Numbered from the stretch's first letter, positions 26,284 to 35,418 are shown. The stretch is 50,072 bases of DNA from Nitrospira sp. (GCA_024331085.1 JANDJG010000002.1:1-50072); one strand, 5' to 3'. Made by a program: numbers and translations. The notes: a model not told the origin generated them from the sequence alone.

Positions 26284-26808
26284 TTACGGATAGACGACCG
26301 TTGAATGCACGTCGTATCCGGCAAGTCGTTCGCGTCCGTTCAAGCTTTTCAGCTCTACGAGAAAATCCAGCCCGACGATTTCCCCGCCGAGTTGCCGAAT
26401 CAAGTGAACCGTGGCTTCCGCCGTTCCCCCCGTCGCCAAAAGATCATCGATAATCAGCACTCGCTCTCCCATCCCGATCGCGTCCCGATGAACGGCCAGT
26501 GAATTGGTCCCGTACTCAAGGCTGTATTTGACCTCATAACAATCCGCCGGCAATTTCCCGGGTTTTCGGACGGGAACAAATCCCGCTCCAAGACGGGACG
26601 ACAAGATCCCCGCGAAAATGAATCCGCGAGATTCAATCCCCACCACCTTGGCCACGCGCGCGTGCCGATATCGCTCCGTCAACTCGTCGGCCAGATTCTG
26701 AACGGCCTCGGCGTTTTTGAGCAACGTGGTGATGTCGTAGAAAAGGATGCCGGGCTTGGGGAAGTCCGGCACTTCGCGAATGAGCGATCGATAGTCGAGA
26801 GGCGCCAC
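26284..26808 (-). CDS. apt: Adenine phosphoribosyltransferase
   Basis: The 174-residue enzyme salvages adenine to AMP with PRPP. It shows the family blocks [20 protein letters not shown] at the N-terminus, [31 protein letters not shown], and the PRPP loop [16 protein letters not shown]. Length is typical (about 170-180). The gene starts 4 bp after the stop of the sigma-factor gene on the same strand, so the two are probably co-transcribed. Confidence 0.95.
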   Translation of the reverse strand: MAPLDYRSLIREVPDFPKPGILFYDITTLLKNAEAVQNLADELTERYRHARVAKVVGIESRGFIFAGILSSRLGAGFVPVRKPGKLPADCYEVKYSLEYGTNSLAVHRDAIGMGERVLIIDDLLATGGTAEATVHLIRQLGGEIVGLDFLVELKSLNGRERLAGYDVHSTVVYP

Positions 26809-26812
26809 GAGA

Positions 26813-27763
26813 TTACAGCAAATCCGACTGGGCCATGGTTTTTCGCTCGATGGTCGCGCGGAGCCGCGTCAACGCCGCCATTTCAATTTGCCGTACTCGT
26901 TCCCGCGTCAATCCCATTTCCCGGCCGATCTCTTCCAATGTCTTGCCTTCGTTCCCATCAAGCCCGAACCGCGACACAATAACAGTTTGTTCTTTCTCTG
27001 GCAACTCCCTGACCCACTCCATCAACTCCAGCCGGCGGCGCACGCCGTCGGCGGTCTCGTCGGGAGAGAGACCGGACGGATCTTCGATCACGTCGCGGAG
27101 AAAGGTATCGGCCCGATCGTTGAGCGGACTGTCCAACGAACAGGTGGTGCGAATCAACTGTTTGAGATCCGACACCTCTTCTTCCGAGGTTTTCATTTTC
27201 ACGGCGACTTCGCCCAATGTCGGCTCACGGCCCAATTCTTGAACCAATTGCTCGGTTTTTCCAAGGTAGCGGTTCAACCGTTCAACCACATGAACGGGAA
27301 GACGCACCAGCTTGCCTTGGTTGATAATGGCCCGCTCGATGTATTGCCGAATCCACCACGAGGCGTAGGTGCTGAACCGGAATCCCCGCTTGTAATTGAA
27401 TTTTTCAACCGCCTTGATCAGGCCCAGATTTCCTTCTTCCACGATGTCGGAAAAGGGAAAACCTCGATGCATGTACCGCTTGCCGATACTGATGACCAGA
27501 CGCAAGTTGGACTCGATCATTTGTTGACGGGCCTGCTCGTCGCCGGCCATGACCCGCTTACCGAGTTGCTGCTCCTGTTGAAATGTCAGCAAAGTGGACC
27601 GGCGAACTTCCCGCAAATAGCTCTTGAGCGTATCAAGCCCCTCTGATCGGTCAAGATCCTCCGCCGCGGAATCCAGACCATGTTCGTGACCGTCCTCGTC
27701 GTCGACAGTCCGCCGTCGAGACCGGCTTTGGACCAGCCGAACCCCCCGACGCCTCATACCCAA
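26813..27763 (-). CDS. rpoS: RpoS-like group 2 sigma-70 factor
   Basis: The 316-residue protein has regions 1.2 to 4 of the sigma-70 family without the long region 1.1 of RpoD: region 1.2 [20 protein letters not shown], region 2 [19 protein letters not shown] and [17 protein letters not shown], region 3 [19 protein letters not shown], and region 4 [20 protein letters not shown]. Size and the absent region 1.1 suit RpoS or another alternative principal-like sigma factor; the exact name is provisional. The first 40 residues are basic and poorly conserved ([15 protein letters not shown]). It is followed by apt in the same operon. Confidence 0.85.
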   Translation of the reverse strand: MGMRRRGVRLVQSRSRRRTVDDEDGHEHGLDSAAEDLDRSEGLDTLKSYLREVRRSTLLTFQQEQQLGKRVMAGDEQARQQMIESNLRLVISIGKRYMHRGFPFSDIVEEGNLGLIKAVEKFNYKRGFRFSTYASWWIRQYIERAIINQGKLVRLPVHVVERLNRYLGKTEQLVQELGREPTLGEVAVKMKTSEEEVSDLKQLIRTTCSLDSPLNDRADTFLRDVIEDPSGLSPDETADGVRRRLELMEWVRELPEKEQTVIVSRFGLDGNEGKTLEEIGREMGLTRERVRQIEMAALTRLRATIERKTMAQSDLL

Positions 27764-27793
27764 AACGCTCCAATCCTCATCTTCCTCATCTCG

Positions 27794-28090
27794 CTAGTAC
27801 CAAATCCTGAAGTCTGAAAACCGTCCCGTTGCCTCTCCCCACCGGGTTTCGACGTGCGTCACTCGCGCCGCCGGAGGCCCGTCCCGGAGATCGCGCAACA
27901 GCGCGTCAATGGCCGACGGCTGGCCCTCGACCTCCAACTCGACACGGCCGTCGTCGAGGTTCCGGACTCCACCGACCAAACCATGGTTCAATGCCACGCG
28001 GGCTGCAAAGGCTCGATAGCCGACACCTTGCACGCGCCCGCTCACCAGGATATGCGCGTAAACGACCGTTTTGGACACCGACTTAACCAT
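27794..28090 (-). CDS. acyP: Acylphosphatase
   Basis: The 98-residue enzyme hydrolyses carboxyl-phosphate bonds such as acetyl phosphate. The signature HILVSGRVQGVGYRAFAARV provides the phosphate-binding loop and catalytic Arg, and the catalytic Asn lies in GGVRNLDDGRVELEVEG. The start at 28090 (MVKSVSKTVVYAH) is chosen for the family's usual length and a GGAAACAGG stretch just upstream; the frame stays open further upstream, but the extra 26 residues do not belong to the fold. The gene ends 30 bp before the sigma-factor gene, which it precedes on the minus strand, so the two may share a transcript. Confidence 0.93.
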   Translation of the reverse strand: MVKSVSKTVVYAHILVSGRVQGVGYRAFAARVALNHGLVGGVRNLDDGRVELEVEGQPSAIDALLRDLRDGPPAARVTHVETRWGEATGRFSDFRIWY

Positions 28091-28241
28091 CCTGTTTCCG
28101 TAACAGGTCGTCCCGCTTGAACGAACACCGGGGCGACACCCGACGGATCTTCTCATACCGACTTGCATAGGTCACGTGTTTTGCATTTCCATACCGCCGA
28201 CCATCTATACGGCCGGTGGCACAAGTACGCGTGGTATGTGG

Positions 28242-28320
<79 letters not shown>

Positions 28321-28357
28321 ACAAGAACGTGAGAAACAAGAAGGGAACGCGATTGTC

Positions 28358-29461
28358 TTACAAGAGAGGGGTAAAAGGCAACCCATGAGCCTCGGCCACC
28401 CCTCGGCAGGTCACCAGGCCCTCTTTCAAATTGACGCCCTTCGCCAATCCCGGATCGTCGCGAATCGCCCGTTCCACGCCGCCCGACGCCAAGCGCAACA
28501 AATACGGCAAAGTCGCGTTCGTCAACGCCAACGTCGAGGTGCGCGGCACGATGCCTGGCATGTTGGCCACGCAATAATGGAGCACACCGTCAACGAGATA
28601 CACCGGATCGGAGTGAGTCGTGGGCCTGGTCGTCTCGAAACAACCGCCTTGATCCACGGAAACATCCACCACTACGGCACCTTGCTTCATTCGCGAGACC
28701 ATGGCACGGGACACCAGCTTCGGCGCCTTGGCGCCCGGAACCAGCACCGCTCCGATGACGAGATCCGCCTCACACACCGCCTGTTCAATCGCCGCAACAC
28801 CGGCCGCGCGGGTTTCGATCCGACCTTGATACAGATCGTCCAAATACCGCAGTCGGTCGATATCAAGGTTGATGGCGATCACTCGCGCGCCCATTCCGAC
28901 GGCGATACGAATCGCCGAACTCCCCACCACCCCAGCGCCGAGCACCACGACACGGCCTGGCTCCACACCGGGCACACCGGCCAGCAACACACCGCGACCG
29001 CCGCGCGTTTTTTCGAGATAGTGCGCCCCCACCTGCACCGCCATGCGACCGGCAATTTCGCTCATCGGCCTCAACATCGGCAAACTGCCGTCCTTCGCCT
29101 CGGTCGTTTCATAGGCGATGGCCGTTATTTTCCTGTCCAACAAAGATCTCGTCAGCTCCGGCAAGGATGCCAAATGAAGGTACGTGAACAGCGATTGACC
29201 GGGACGAAACAGATGGACTTCCTCCGGCAACGGTTCCTTGACCTTTACGATCAACTCGGCTCTCTTGAATACCTCTTCCTTTGAGACGGTCACCGTGGCC
29301 CCGGCCTTGCCGTACTCGTCGTCGCTGAACCCGCTCCCCTGCCCCGCGCCGGCTTCGACCCACACCTCGTGACCGGCCCGGCGCAGCGTTGCCGCTCCGT
29401 CGGGAGTGACGCTGACACGATACTCATGATCTTTAATTTCTTTTGGTACTCCAATAATCAT
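28358..29461 (-). CDS. ald: Alanine dehydrogenase
   Basis: The 367-residue NAD-dependent enzyme interconverts L-alanine and pyruvate plus ammonia. It opens with [20 protein letters not shown] and contains the substrate-binding [24 protein letters not shown], the Rossmann loop [20 protein letters not shown], and the [20 protein letters not shown] block with the family's D-Q-G-G. The start at 29461 matches the family's usual N-terminus and has AGGTG 8 nt upstream. It follows the Lon-like protease gene after 7 bp, suggesting one operon. Confidence 0.96.
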   Translation of the reverse strand: MIIGVPKEIKDHEYRVSVTPDGAATLRRAGHEVWVEAGAGQGSGFSDDEYGKAGATVTVSKEEVFKRAELIVKVKEPLPEEVHLFRPGQSLFTYLHLASLPELTRSLLDRKITAIAYETTEAKDGSLPMLRPMSEIAGRMAVQVGAHYLEKTRGGRGVLLAGVPGVEPGRVVVLGAGVVGSSAIRIAVGMGARVIAINLDIDRLRYLDDLYQGRIETRAAGVAAIEQAVCEADLVIGAVLVPGAKAPKLVSRAMVSRMKQGAVVVDVSVDQGGCFETTRPTTHSDPVYLVDGVLHYCVANMPGIVPRTSTLALTNATLPYLLRLASGGVERAIRDDPGLAKGVNLKEGLVTCRGVAEAHGLPFTPLL

Positions 29462-29468
29462 GCGGCAC

Positions 29469-30368
29469 CTACGGAGCCGGTCTGAGCGGCCGGCCCGTCG
29501 CAATTTCGTAGGCTTCGGCCAACGTCGAGACCTCGGTGACTTTGATGGCTCGCGCCATCCCCTTCTCCATGAGGGTGAAGGTCCTCTGCCCCCACGGTAT
29601 CATCAACTCATGAAATTGCCGGAGCAAGCGGCATCCTTCGATTTTATGCTCCAACCCTTCCACCGGACCGATGGCAAGATCCGAGTCGATGGTTCCGGAA
29701 AAACACAGATCTTGTCGAAGCTCGTCCCCCAAGATGGCCGACGCCACGGCGACCGCCCAGAAGCCCCCCGCGCTCGGCCCATCGACGCGCACGCCGGCGT
29801 GAAGCGATCCCGCCGCCATGGGTATCGTCACCTGGACCTTGAGGAATCGAGGATCATATCGGACCGCCTTGGCCGCAGCCGACACCGCCGTGTCCAACGT
29901 CAGCCTTGCTTCGTTCATAAAATGGTAATCCGCCGAGACGGCCGGGCCGTTTCCCTCGGCGAGGTGACTCACGTCCACCCGCAACAGTTGAATATCACCT
30001 TTGTTCGGGAGATTCCACCCCTTCGCTCGCCATTCAAGAGGGAGATCGCGCACGCTCAGCGCGGGGACGATGCGCGACACAGCCGGGAACGGTCGCGCCG
30101 ACACGCTCCTCCTCTCCATGGGGTGCGGAGTCGGCACATCTCCCGTCGATATCGGGTCCGTCTGTCGCCCCTCTGCCGAATTTTCCCCCCTGGGAAATCG
30201 AGTTGATTGGAGTTCGGACAAACCGTCGACTTTTCGACAGGTCGGCCCGCCTCCGTCTTGAAAGACCGCCGTCCCGTCCGGTTGCGTACAGCGCCACAGA
30301 GCGGCGTGACCATTCTGTCCCGCAAAGAGCAATGCCAACGAGACGGCTGCCTGGACAAACGCTCTCAT
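29469..30368 (-). CDS. Secreted Lon-type (S16) serine protease with a DUF4124-like domain
   Basis: The 299-residue protein begins with a signal peptide (MRAFVQAAVSLALLFAGQNGHA), then a DUF4124-like segment (ALWRCTQPDGTAVFQDGGGP), a linker, and from about residue 140 a Lon-type proteolytic domain. VTIPMAAGSLHAGVRVDGPSAGGFWAV contains the catalytic Ser in D-G-P-S-A-G, and GPVEGLEHKIEGC supplies the Lys of the Ser-Lys dyad. There is no AAA+ ATPase domain, so it would act outside the cytoplasm without ATP. The start at 30368 has AAAGGTG 8 nt upstream. Alanine dehydrogenase follows in the same operon. Substrates are unknown. Confidence 0.8.
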   Translation of the reverse strand: MRAFVQAAVSLALLFAGQNGHAALWRCTQPDGTAVFQDGGGPTCRKVDGLSELQSTRFPRGENSAEGRQTDPISTGDVPTPHPMERRSVSARPFPAVSRIVPALSVRDLPLEWRAKGWNLPNKGDIQLLRVDVSHLAEGNGPAVSADYHFMNEARLTLDTAVSAAAKAVRYDPRFLKVQVTIPMAAGSLHAGVRVDGPSAGGFWAVAVASAILGDELRQDLCFSGTIDSDLAIGPVEGLEHKIEGCRLLRQFHELMIPWGQRTFTLMEKGMARAIKVTEVSTLAEAYEIATGRPLRPAP

Positions 30369-30434
30369 CGGCACCTTTCGTACCACCGTTCTGCACACCG
30401 TTCAGGGAAAATATAGCAGAGGAATCCGGGCAAC

Positions 30435-30464
30435 TGGACAGCGTGAAAATCACTGGTGTAAGAT
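30435..30464 (+). promoter_or_regulatory. Predicted promoter of the zinc-ribbon/Fe-S operon
   Basis: TGGACA (30435-30440), an 18-bp spacer and TAAGAT (30459-30464), 50 nt before the first gene. It is divergent from the Lon-like protease gene. Confidence 0.5.
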
Positions 30465-30513
30465 GCTCCCGCTTGTGTCGATGCTTGCGCGATACAAGAG
30501 GAGAATCACCAGT

Positions 30514-30891
30514 ATGAACACCGAGCTCTGTCAGGCCTGTGGCGCATCCGGCAGCCCGCTGATGAAATTTTCTTTGGGAAAGGATTTCTTCGGCCGTCCC
30601 TATGACCGTCTCTCTCCCTCTTCCGATCAGCATCCCAAATGGTACTGCGCCTCATGTTCGATGCACAAAAACCTCCAGCGTGACTTTCGGGACATTCGAG
30701 CCGAGCATGATAAGCTCGTCAGCGGACAAGGCTCGGAATTAGCCAAGGCCGACGAGTTCCTCCGCGCGTCCGTCCGTTTGAGAGAAATTTTCACGATTCT
30801 GGACGCCGCGAGCGATCCCTCACCGCTCCTTGCAAAAGAAGATGTTCTCCTGTTGATGGAACGTCTGAACACGGTCACCATGCCGGTCTGA
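30514..30891 (+). CDS. Zinc-ribbon hypothetical protein
   Basis: The 125-residue protein has an N-terminal four-cysteine site: C-Q-A-C at residues 6-9 and C-A-S-C in PKWYCASCSMHKNLQ, spaced like a zinc ribbon. The rest is helical (KADEFLRASVRLREIFTIL). The start at 30514 has a GAGGAG site about 8 nt upstream. It leads a tight run of four plus-strand genes with two Fe-S proteins. I do not recognise the family; it may be a metal- or redox-linked accessory protein. Confidence 0.65.
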   Translation: MNTELCQACGASGSPLMKFSLGKDFFGRPYDRLSPSSDQHPKWYCASCSMHKNLQRDFRDIRAEHDKLVSGQGSELAKADEFLRASVRLREIFTILDAASDPSPLLAKEDVLLLMERLNTVTMPV

Positions 30892-30902
30892 CGATCGACG
30901 CC

Positions 30903-31256
30903 ATGCCGCCCTTTCAACGGCACATTTTCATTTGCACCAATCAACGGGCCAAGGACGATCCTCGCGGGTGCTGCGCCAACCTGGGATCGGAAAGGCTTCA
31001 CGCCCACTTCAAAAACGAAACCAAACGCTTGAACCTCAAAGGCTTGGTGCGCGCCAACAAAGCCGGCTGCCTCGACCACTGCGACATGGGCCCCAGCGTC
31101 GTCATCTATCCGGAAGGGGTCTGGTATTGGGTCGGGACTGAGGCCGACGTCACCGAGATTATGGAACGGCACGTCATCAAGGGCGAGATCGTGACGAGGC
31201 TGCTCATGCCGGATCATCCGGTGCCGGATTCTCTCGCCCCTCTCACAATCCCCTGA
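30903..31256 (+). CDS. Thioredoxin-like [2Fe-2S] ferredoxin
   Basis: The 117-residue protein has the fold and Cys pattern of thioredoxin-like (Shethna-type) [2Fe-2S] ferredoxins: HIFICTNQR with Cys11, RGCCANLG with Cys23 and Cys24, and a C-x3-C pair at Cys56 and Cys60 in KAGCLDHCDMGPSVVIYPEG. The VVIYPEGVWY strand is typical of the family. It carries electrons in the cytoplasm. It is 11 bp after the zinc-ribbon gene and 11 bp before the next. Confidence 0.88.
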   Translation: MPPFQRHIFICTNQRAKDDPRGCCANLGSERLHAHFKNETKRLNLKGLVRANKAGCLDHCDMGPSVVIYPEGVWYWVGTEADVTEIMERHVIKGEIVTRLLMPDHPVPDSLAPLTIP

Positions 31257-31267
31257 TCTCCATTCCC

Positions 31268-31681
31268 ATGCCAATTGAAAATAAATGGAAGGCCAACTTG
31301 GAGAAAGTCGCCTTCGCCAAGCGGTTTCCGGGACTCCTGACGGAATGGCGCGACTGTCAGGGTAAAACAGTCGAAGCCGTCACACCGCTCACGGGCAGAC
31401 AGGGCGCCGCCGTCGTCAGTTTCACCGACGGAACCTTCTTCGTCGTTCCTCCCTTGGCGCCCGAGGCATGGGAACTGAGTCAAGCTTTGGTGGACGCCAG
31501 ATCCAGCCTCGAACCCAAACACCGATCGGCGTATGAGGAATACGATCGGCTGGCCGCACAAGACGCCGAGGCGCTTCGCTCGGCCCGATTAGAAAAAATC
31601 ATCGGGGCGATTCAAAATAACGTGGACCGGATCCCCGAGTTGAAAGAGCGCATCAAGGCGCTTGTTCAGGAGTGGAAATGA
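31268..31681 (+). CDS. Hypothetical protein of the Fe-S gene cluster
   Basis: The 137-residue soluble protein opens NKWKANLEKVAFAKRFPGLL, then a strand-rich middle (GAAVVSFTDGTFFVVPPLAP) and a helical C-terminus (RLEKIIGAIQNNVDRIPELK). No Cys cluster is present. Its stop codon overlaps the start of the ferredoxin gene in ATGA, so they are translationally coupled. I do not recognise the family. Confidence 0.7.
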   Translation: MPIENKWKANLEKVAFAKRFPGLLTEWRDCQGKTVEAVTPLTGRQGAAVVSFTDGTFFVVPPLAPEAWELSQALVDARSSLEPKHRSAYEEYDRLAAQDAEALRSARLEKIIGAIQNNVDRIPELKERIKALVQEWK

Positions 31682-31974
31682 GCGGCCGGCCCGCCAAGAA
31701 CATGTTCGAGATCTTTTCGCAAGGTCTTTTCGAAGGAGTGACTCCCATGATGGTTGTTCGCGATCACCTTGTCCGCCATCCGGACCGTTGCACCCATCAA
31801 GCCGTCTGCGTGCCGATCTGCCCGACCGGCGCGTGGCTCTCCACACCCCCTTACAAGTTCGATCCCTCGCGCTGTCTTGAAAGTTGTCGCCTCTGCCTCG
31901 ATGCCTGTCCCTCGCAAGCCATCTACGGCGTATTCAAGAAAGGCGACAAGCTGTTGGAGCCGCAAAAGAAGTAA
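31678..31974 (+). CDS. Ferredoxin-like 4Fe-4S protein
   Basis: The 98-residue protein has two cysteine clusters: RCTHQAVCVPICPTGA (C-x5-C-x3-C-P) and RCLESCRLCLDACPSQAI (C-x3-C-x2-C-x3-C-P), the second ferredoxin motif with one extra Cys. The first motif is looser than the usual C-x2-C-x3-C-P, so it may hold one or two [4Fe-4S] clusters. Residues 1-35 form a short N-terminal extension. The start at 31678, inside the preceding stop, has AGGAG upstream. It should be a soluble electron carrier. Confidence 0.82.
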   Translation: MSGRPAKNMFEIFSQGLFEGVTPMMVVRDHLVRHPDRCTHQAVCVPICPTGAWLSTPPYKFDPSRCLESCRLCLDACPSQAIYGVFKKGDKLLEPQKK

Positions 31975-32103
31975 TCATAAAAACAGCGTACGCAAGATCC
32001 CCCAAATCGAAAAGGCCGACGTTCCGCCCCACGATTTGACGCCGACCCTTTGAGGCACCTCCATGCATCGAGTCATGGGGCGGAGAGGCGAGCGCCGGGC
32101 TCG

Positions 32104-33177
32104 TCACGCAAGTTGTTTGCGCAGATGGCCCCAGTAGGCCGTGCCGGCGTAGCCGCAGGCGACGGTACCGGTCGTCATGGCCATGATCCGATAGACCATG
32201 CTGCGCGGGATTTTCACCTTGACAGCGGGATTCAAAAGGTCGGGAGATTGCAGCACCAGCTTGAGCGACTCTCCAGCCGAGAGGATCGGCCACATACAGG
32301 AGAGCCTGAGCCGCGTCTCATGGCGGGGAATCGCCATGGTATAGAGCCAGCCTTGATCAAGGTGTTCAACCGCCATCCGCACCAGCTTGGCCAACACCGG
32401 CCTGAAACGAGGAAGATTGGCTTGATCCAAGAGGTCGCGAGGCTTCAGCCCCGCCTCGGCCAATATCGGCTCCGGCACGTAACATCGCCCTTTTTGAAGG
32501 TCGTGCGCGAGGTCTTTGACGATGTTGGTCAATTGAAGCCCTTTTCCAAATCTCACGCCGATTGACGCCATATCCCGCACGTTCCAGGAGGCCAACGCCT
32601 TCCGATGGGCGCACATCAGGTCCGTCCAAAACTCTCCCACACAACCGGCTACGTGATAGGTATAGAGGTCGAGTTCGTCGAGCGTTTTGAGAGCCGCAAG
32701 TTCTTCTGAGGATTGTCCGGGGAATGCCATCAAATCCATTTCCATTCCCTGCGTGAGCGTCGTCATGAGCCGCCGAACCCGGCGACGGTCGTCCGGAGAG
32801 AAATCAAGAAACAGCCGGAAACATTCATCCAGTCGTTCGAGCAGAACGCGCTCCGCCGACTCAGGCTGAAACGGCGCGACCGCACGTTGAACGTCTCGTA
32901 GCCGTTCCCAGACAATGCGATCGTCGGCAAATTGGTCTCGGAAGCGACCGAGCAGCTCCAGTCGCCGATGCCGCTCAATGATGTCCGTGTCCGCGATGGT
33001 ATCGGCGGCACGTGCAAAGAGGTAGGCCAAACCGACTTGATCCCGCACGTTTGCGGGAACGACGGCCAACGTCGTATAAAAGAGCCTCGATACTCGTTTC
33101 AGAAGATCGTGAAGAAGCGCGCGTTTGGACGAGGCGGCCATCGCAGCCCCGTCTCTCGGCTCACCCTCGGTTTCCAT
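32104..33177 (-). CDS. Squalene/phytoene synthase family protein (squalene synthase-like)
   Basis: The 357-residue protein condenses two prenyl diphosphates. It has both aspartate-rich sites: LFARAADTIADTDI (D-x3-D) near residue 55 and LTNIVKDLAHDLQKGRCYVP, plus the YTYHVAGCVGEFWTDLM signature that favours squalene synthase over bacterial phytoene synthase. It is longer than the HpnC/HpnD pair that replaces squalene synthase in many bacteria. C-terminal residues (PRSMVYRIMAMTTGTVACGY) are hydrophobic and may anchor it to the membrane. The start at 33177 has GGAG 7 nt upstream. Squalene would feed hopanoids; no other hopanoid gene is nearby. Confidence 0.88.
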   Translation of the reverse strand: METEGEPRDGAAMAASSKRALLHDLLKRVSRLFYTTLAVVPANVRDQVGLAYLFARAADTIADTDIIERHRRLELLGRFRDQFADDRIVWERLRDVQRAVAPFQPESAERVLLERLDECFRLFLDFSPDDRRRVRRLMTTLTQGMEMDLMAFPGQSSEELAALKTLDELDLYTYHVAGCVGEFWTDLMCAHRKALASWNVRDMASIGVRFGKGLQLTNIVKDLAHDLQKGRCYVPEPILAEAGLKPRDLLDQANLPRFRPVLAKLVRMAVEHLDQGWLYTMAIPRHETRLRLSCMWPILSAGESLKLVLQSPDLLNPAVKVKIPRSMVYRIMAMTTGTVACGYAGTAYWGHLRKQLA

Positions 33178-33454
33178 TTCTTCTCCGCGCCGCCTCTCCC
33201 GGATGGAATCGGAGGCCGGATGAACACGATCAAGCATAAGGCGTTGTACCGCAAGACGGTGGAGGGGTCAACCTCATGCCTCGCTCAGACCTTGGGACTT
33301 TCTTCTTCTCATGTGGAACGGTCGCATCTTGACTTTTAGACTCACAGCCTTATTCTTCAACCAGTTAGGCCGGATTTAGCCCGGTTAGACGATCAAGACC
33401 AGGATATTCAGAGGGATTCCGGATACCAGGCCTGCTCGGACTTTGTGTATTGTG

Positions 33455-33460
33455 TATAAT
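33455..33460 (+). promoter_or_regulatory. Predicted -10 element of htpX
   Basis: A perfect TATAAT lies 65 nt before the htpX start, inside a TG-rich stretch (TTGTGTATTGTG). The -35 is poor. The rest of 33238-33525 shows nothing recognisable. Confidence 0.5.
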
Positions 33461-33525
33461 GTGGGTCTTCACCTCTTCTCATCAACGAAACGCGAGCAAG
33501 AGGCGCACTCGCAAGGAGGACGTCA

Positions 33526-34413
33526 ATGAAGTGGATGAAAGGCATGTTTCTGCTCCTGATGGCCAATATTCTGATCATGGTGACGCTTTCGATCACCGTC
33601 CCGATTTTGCTGAACGTCATTCTGCCCATGTTCGGCATCGACCTGCGGGGCTCGATCGATCTTTCGACGTTGGTCTGGGCCGCGGCCTTTGGATTCGGCG
33701 GCGCGTTCATCAGCTTGGCTTTTTCCAAGCAGATGGCCCGATCGATGCTCGATTGCAGACAAATCACCCAGCCTCGCTCGCACGCGGAACAGGTGATTTA
33801 TGGCTCGGTCCAAGAGATCGCACAACGGTTGCGCATCAAGATGCCGGAAGTGTGGATCTATGATTCGCCGGACCCCAACGCCTTCGCCACCGGCCCCAGC
33901 AAAAACAATTCGATGGTCGCCGTCTCGACCGGGTTGCTTGAAAACCTGCGGGAGGATGAAATCAAGGCGGTTCTCGCCCACGAAATGGGCCATGTCTATA
34001 ACGGCGACATGTTCGCCACCACCGTTCTCGCCGGGCTGATGAATACGTTCGTGTACTACATCGCCATGTGGGTGCGGCGCGTTTTCGCGGAACGCGACCA
34101 AGCAGCCCTGGGATTCGCCCTGTCGCTGGTTCTTCAGATCGTCGTCAGCATCCTGGCGTCGATCCTGATCAGTTGGTTCTCCCGCCGCCGCGAGTTCGGA
34201 GCCGATGCCTTTGCGGCCAAGGTGTATGGGAAAGAGTCGATGATCAATGCGCTCCGCGCCATCGACCGGTGGGTCACCCGCGCTCAATTCCAATACTCGT
34301 CGCAAGACGCGCTGGCTACCATGAAAATCTCGGGGAAAACCGGCGGCTTCATGAGTCTGTTCTCGACGCATCCGCCGATTGAAGCCCGTATCGCGGCGCT
34401 GGAGCGACTCTAA
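33526..34413 (+). CDS. htpX: Membrane metalloprotease HtpX
   Basis: The 295-residue inner-membrane zinc protease degrades damaged membrane proteins. There are two N-terminal membrane segments (about 7-35 and 48-66), the active site LAHEMGHVYNGDM at residues 152-156, two more hydrophobic segments (about 164-180 and 192-212), and the third zinc ligand in SRRREFGADAFAA. Length and layout match HtpX. A GGAGG site lies 7-8 nt before the ATG. Its stop overlaps by 4 bp that of the convergent gene, leaving no room for a terminator. Confidence 0.96.
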   Translation: MKWMKGMFLLLMANILIMVTLSITVPILLNVILPMFGIDLRGSIDLSTLVWAAAFGFGGAFISLAFSKQMARSMLDCRQITQPRSHAEQVIYGSVQEIAQRLRIKMPEVWIYDSPDPNAFATGPSKNNSMVAVSTGLLENLREDEIKAVLAHEMGHVYNGDMFATTVLAGLMNTFVYYIAMWVRRVFAERDQAALGFALSLVLQIVVSILASILISWFSRRREFGADAFAAKVYGKESMINALRAIDRWVTRAQFQYSSQDALATMKISGKTGGFMSLFSTHPPIEARIAALERL

Positions 34414-34703
34414 GTCGCTCGTTTCCAGAACGAAAGGTGGGCGCGGTATTCGTGAATGGCCGCGCCCAACGCCTCTTTTCCTCTCGAAATGTTCGCTTCC
34501 AGGGCCGCCTCCACCAGCGGATCATCGATCTCAACGTCGTAACGATCTTGAACATTGGTCCTGACGGGCCCGACCGTGATATCTCGTGGCATGAAAATTT
34601 CTTTCCACACCTCTTTCTCAACTAAACAGACATCCCGAAATCGTTCGTAGAGCAAGGCCAGCCTCTCAGGATCCGTGATTTTGATGCGATTCTCGGTCGC
34701 CAT
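34410..34703 (-). CDS. Small hypothetical protein convergent with htpX
   Basis: The 97-residue soluble protein (MATENRIKITDPERLALLYE...) is mainly helical with one strand-like segment. It has no signal, membrane segment or Cys motif. The start is fixed by AGAGGACACA upstream. The stop overlaps that of htpX in the four bases CTAA. I do not recognise the family. Confidence 0.65.
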   Translation of the reverse strand: MATENRIKITDPERLALLYERFRDVCLVEKEVWKEIFMPRDITVGPVRTNVQDRYDVEIDDPLVEAALEANISRGKEALGAAIHEYRAHLSFWKRAT

Positions 34704-34761
34704 TGTGTCCTCTTGCATCCACCGGTCGCCCGCACATACCCCCTTTAATCTAATCCCATCC

Positions 34762-35418
34762 TCACTGCTTTTCGTTCGTGCCGGTGCCTTCAAACGGCTT
34801 GGACGGCTCCGCTTCAGCGATCGCAAAGCGCATGGTCCCGACTTGATTCACAGCGTGGAACGGTTGTTGGCCTAATGGAGCGATGAAAATTTTGGCCAGA
34901 TACCGGCCGATCTTCCAAGCCTCCCCCGGCCGCTTCAGTTCAAGAAAACCGTATCGTTCATGACCGGGCACCTCAAGAACGTCTCGCCCTCTCACGCTGA
35001 GACTCAGCCGCCCCTCCGGCTCCTCAAAAAACCACTGCACGCCGAACTGCGCCGGGTCTTCCAAAGGCGCCACCTCAAACACGATATAGACAACCGGCGT
35101 ATCCGGTGAAAACACCGATCCCGGTTCGACCGGTTTCAGCCGAGGGTCTTGAGTGTACCAGCCTTGTCGCCCGAACGTGTCCCATTCGACTTCATATCCT
35201 TTCGCCATCGTAATCCAGGTAAACAGGGATTGAGGGATTCCCTGTCGCTGTTCGTCAAACGACGGACTCTGTGTAGGGCCGATCTCCGTCGTTTCCTGCT
35301 CTCTCGGAGCCAGCAAGTCCCTGGCGTCGACGCGCGACACAAGCCACACCGCCGGACTTGTCGATAGCCAGGTGGAAACGATGATGGTGGCCAAGAAGCA
35401 TAAGCCGGCTGCTCTCAT
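34762..35418 (-). CDS. Secreted hypothetical protein
   Basis: The 218-residue protein starts with a signal peptide (MRAAGLCFLATIIVSTWLST). The mature part has a QSLFTWITMAKGYEVEWDTF region and two strand blocks (DTPVVYIVFEVAPL, AWKIGRYLAKIFIAPLGQQP) that suggest a beta-sandwich. The W-K-I-G-x-Y-x-A-x-I-F pattern is like domains that bind lipids or envelope partners, but I do not recognise the family. It lies 58 bp upstream of the previous small gene on the same strand. Confidence 0.65.
   Translation of the reverse strand: MRAAGLCFLATIIVSTWLSTSPAVWLVSRVDARDLLAPREQETTEIGPTQSPSFDEQRQGIPQSLFTWITMAKGYEVEWDTFGRQGWYTQDPRLKPVEPGSVFSPDTPVVYIVFEVAPLEDPAQFGVQWFFEEPEGRLSLSVRGRDVLEVPGHERYGFLELKRPGEAWKIGRYLAKIFIAPLGQQPFHAVNQVGTMRFAIAEAEPSKPFEGTGTNEKQ

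Noticed and set aside
28214..28230. TGGCAC stretch as another sigma-54 promoter
   Set aside because: No GC at the -12 spacing, and it sits between acyP and tRNA-Pro with no gene downstream on that strand.
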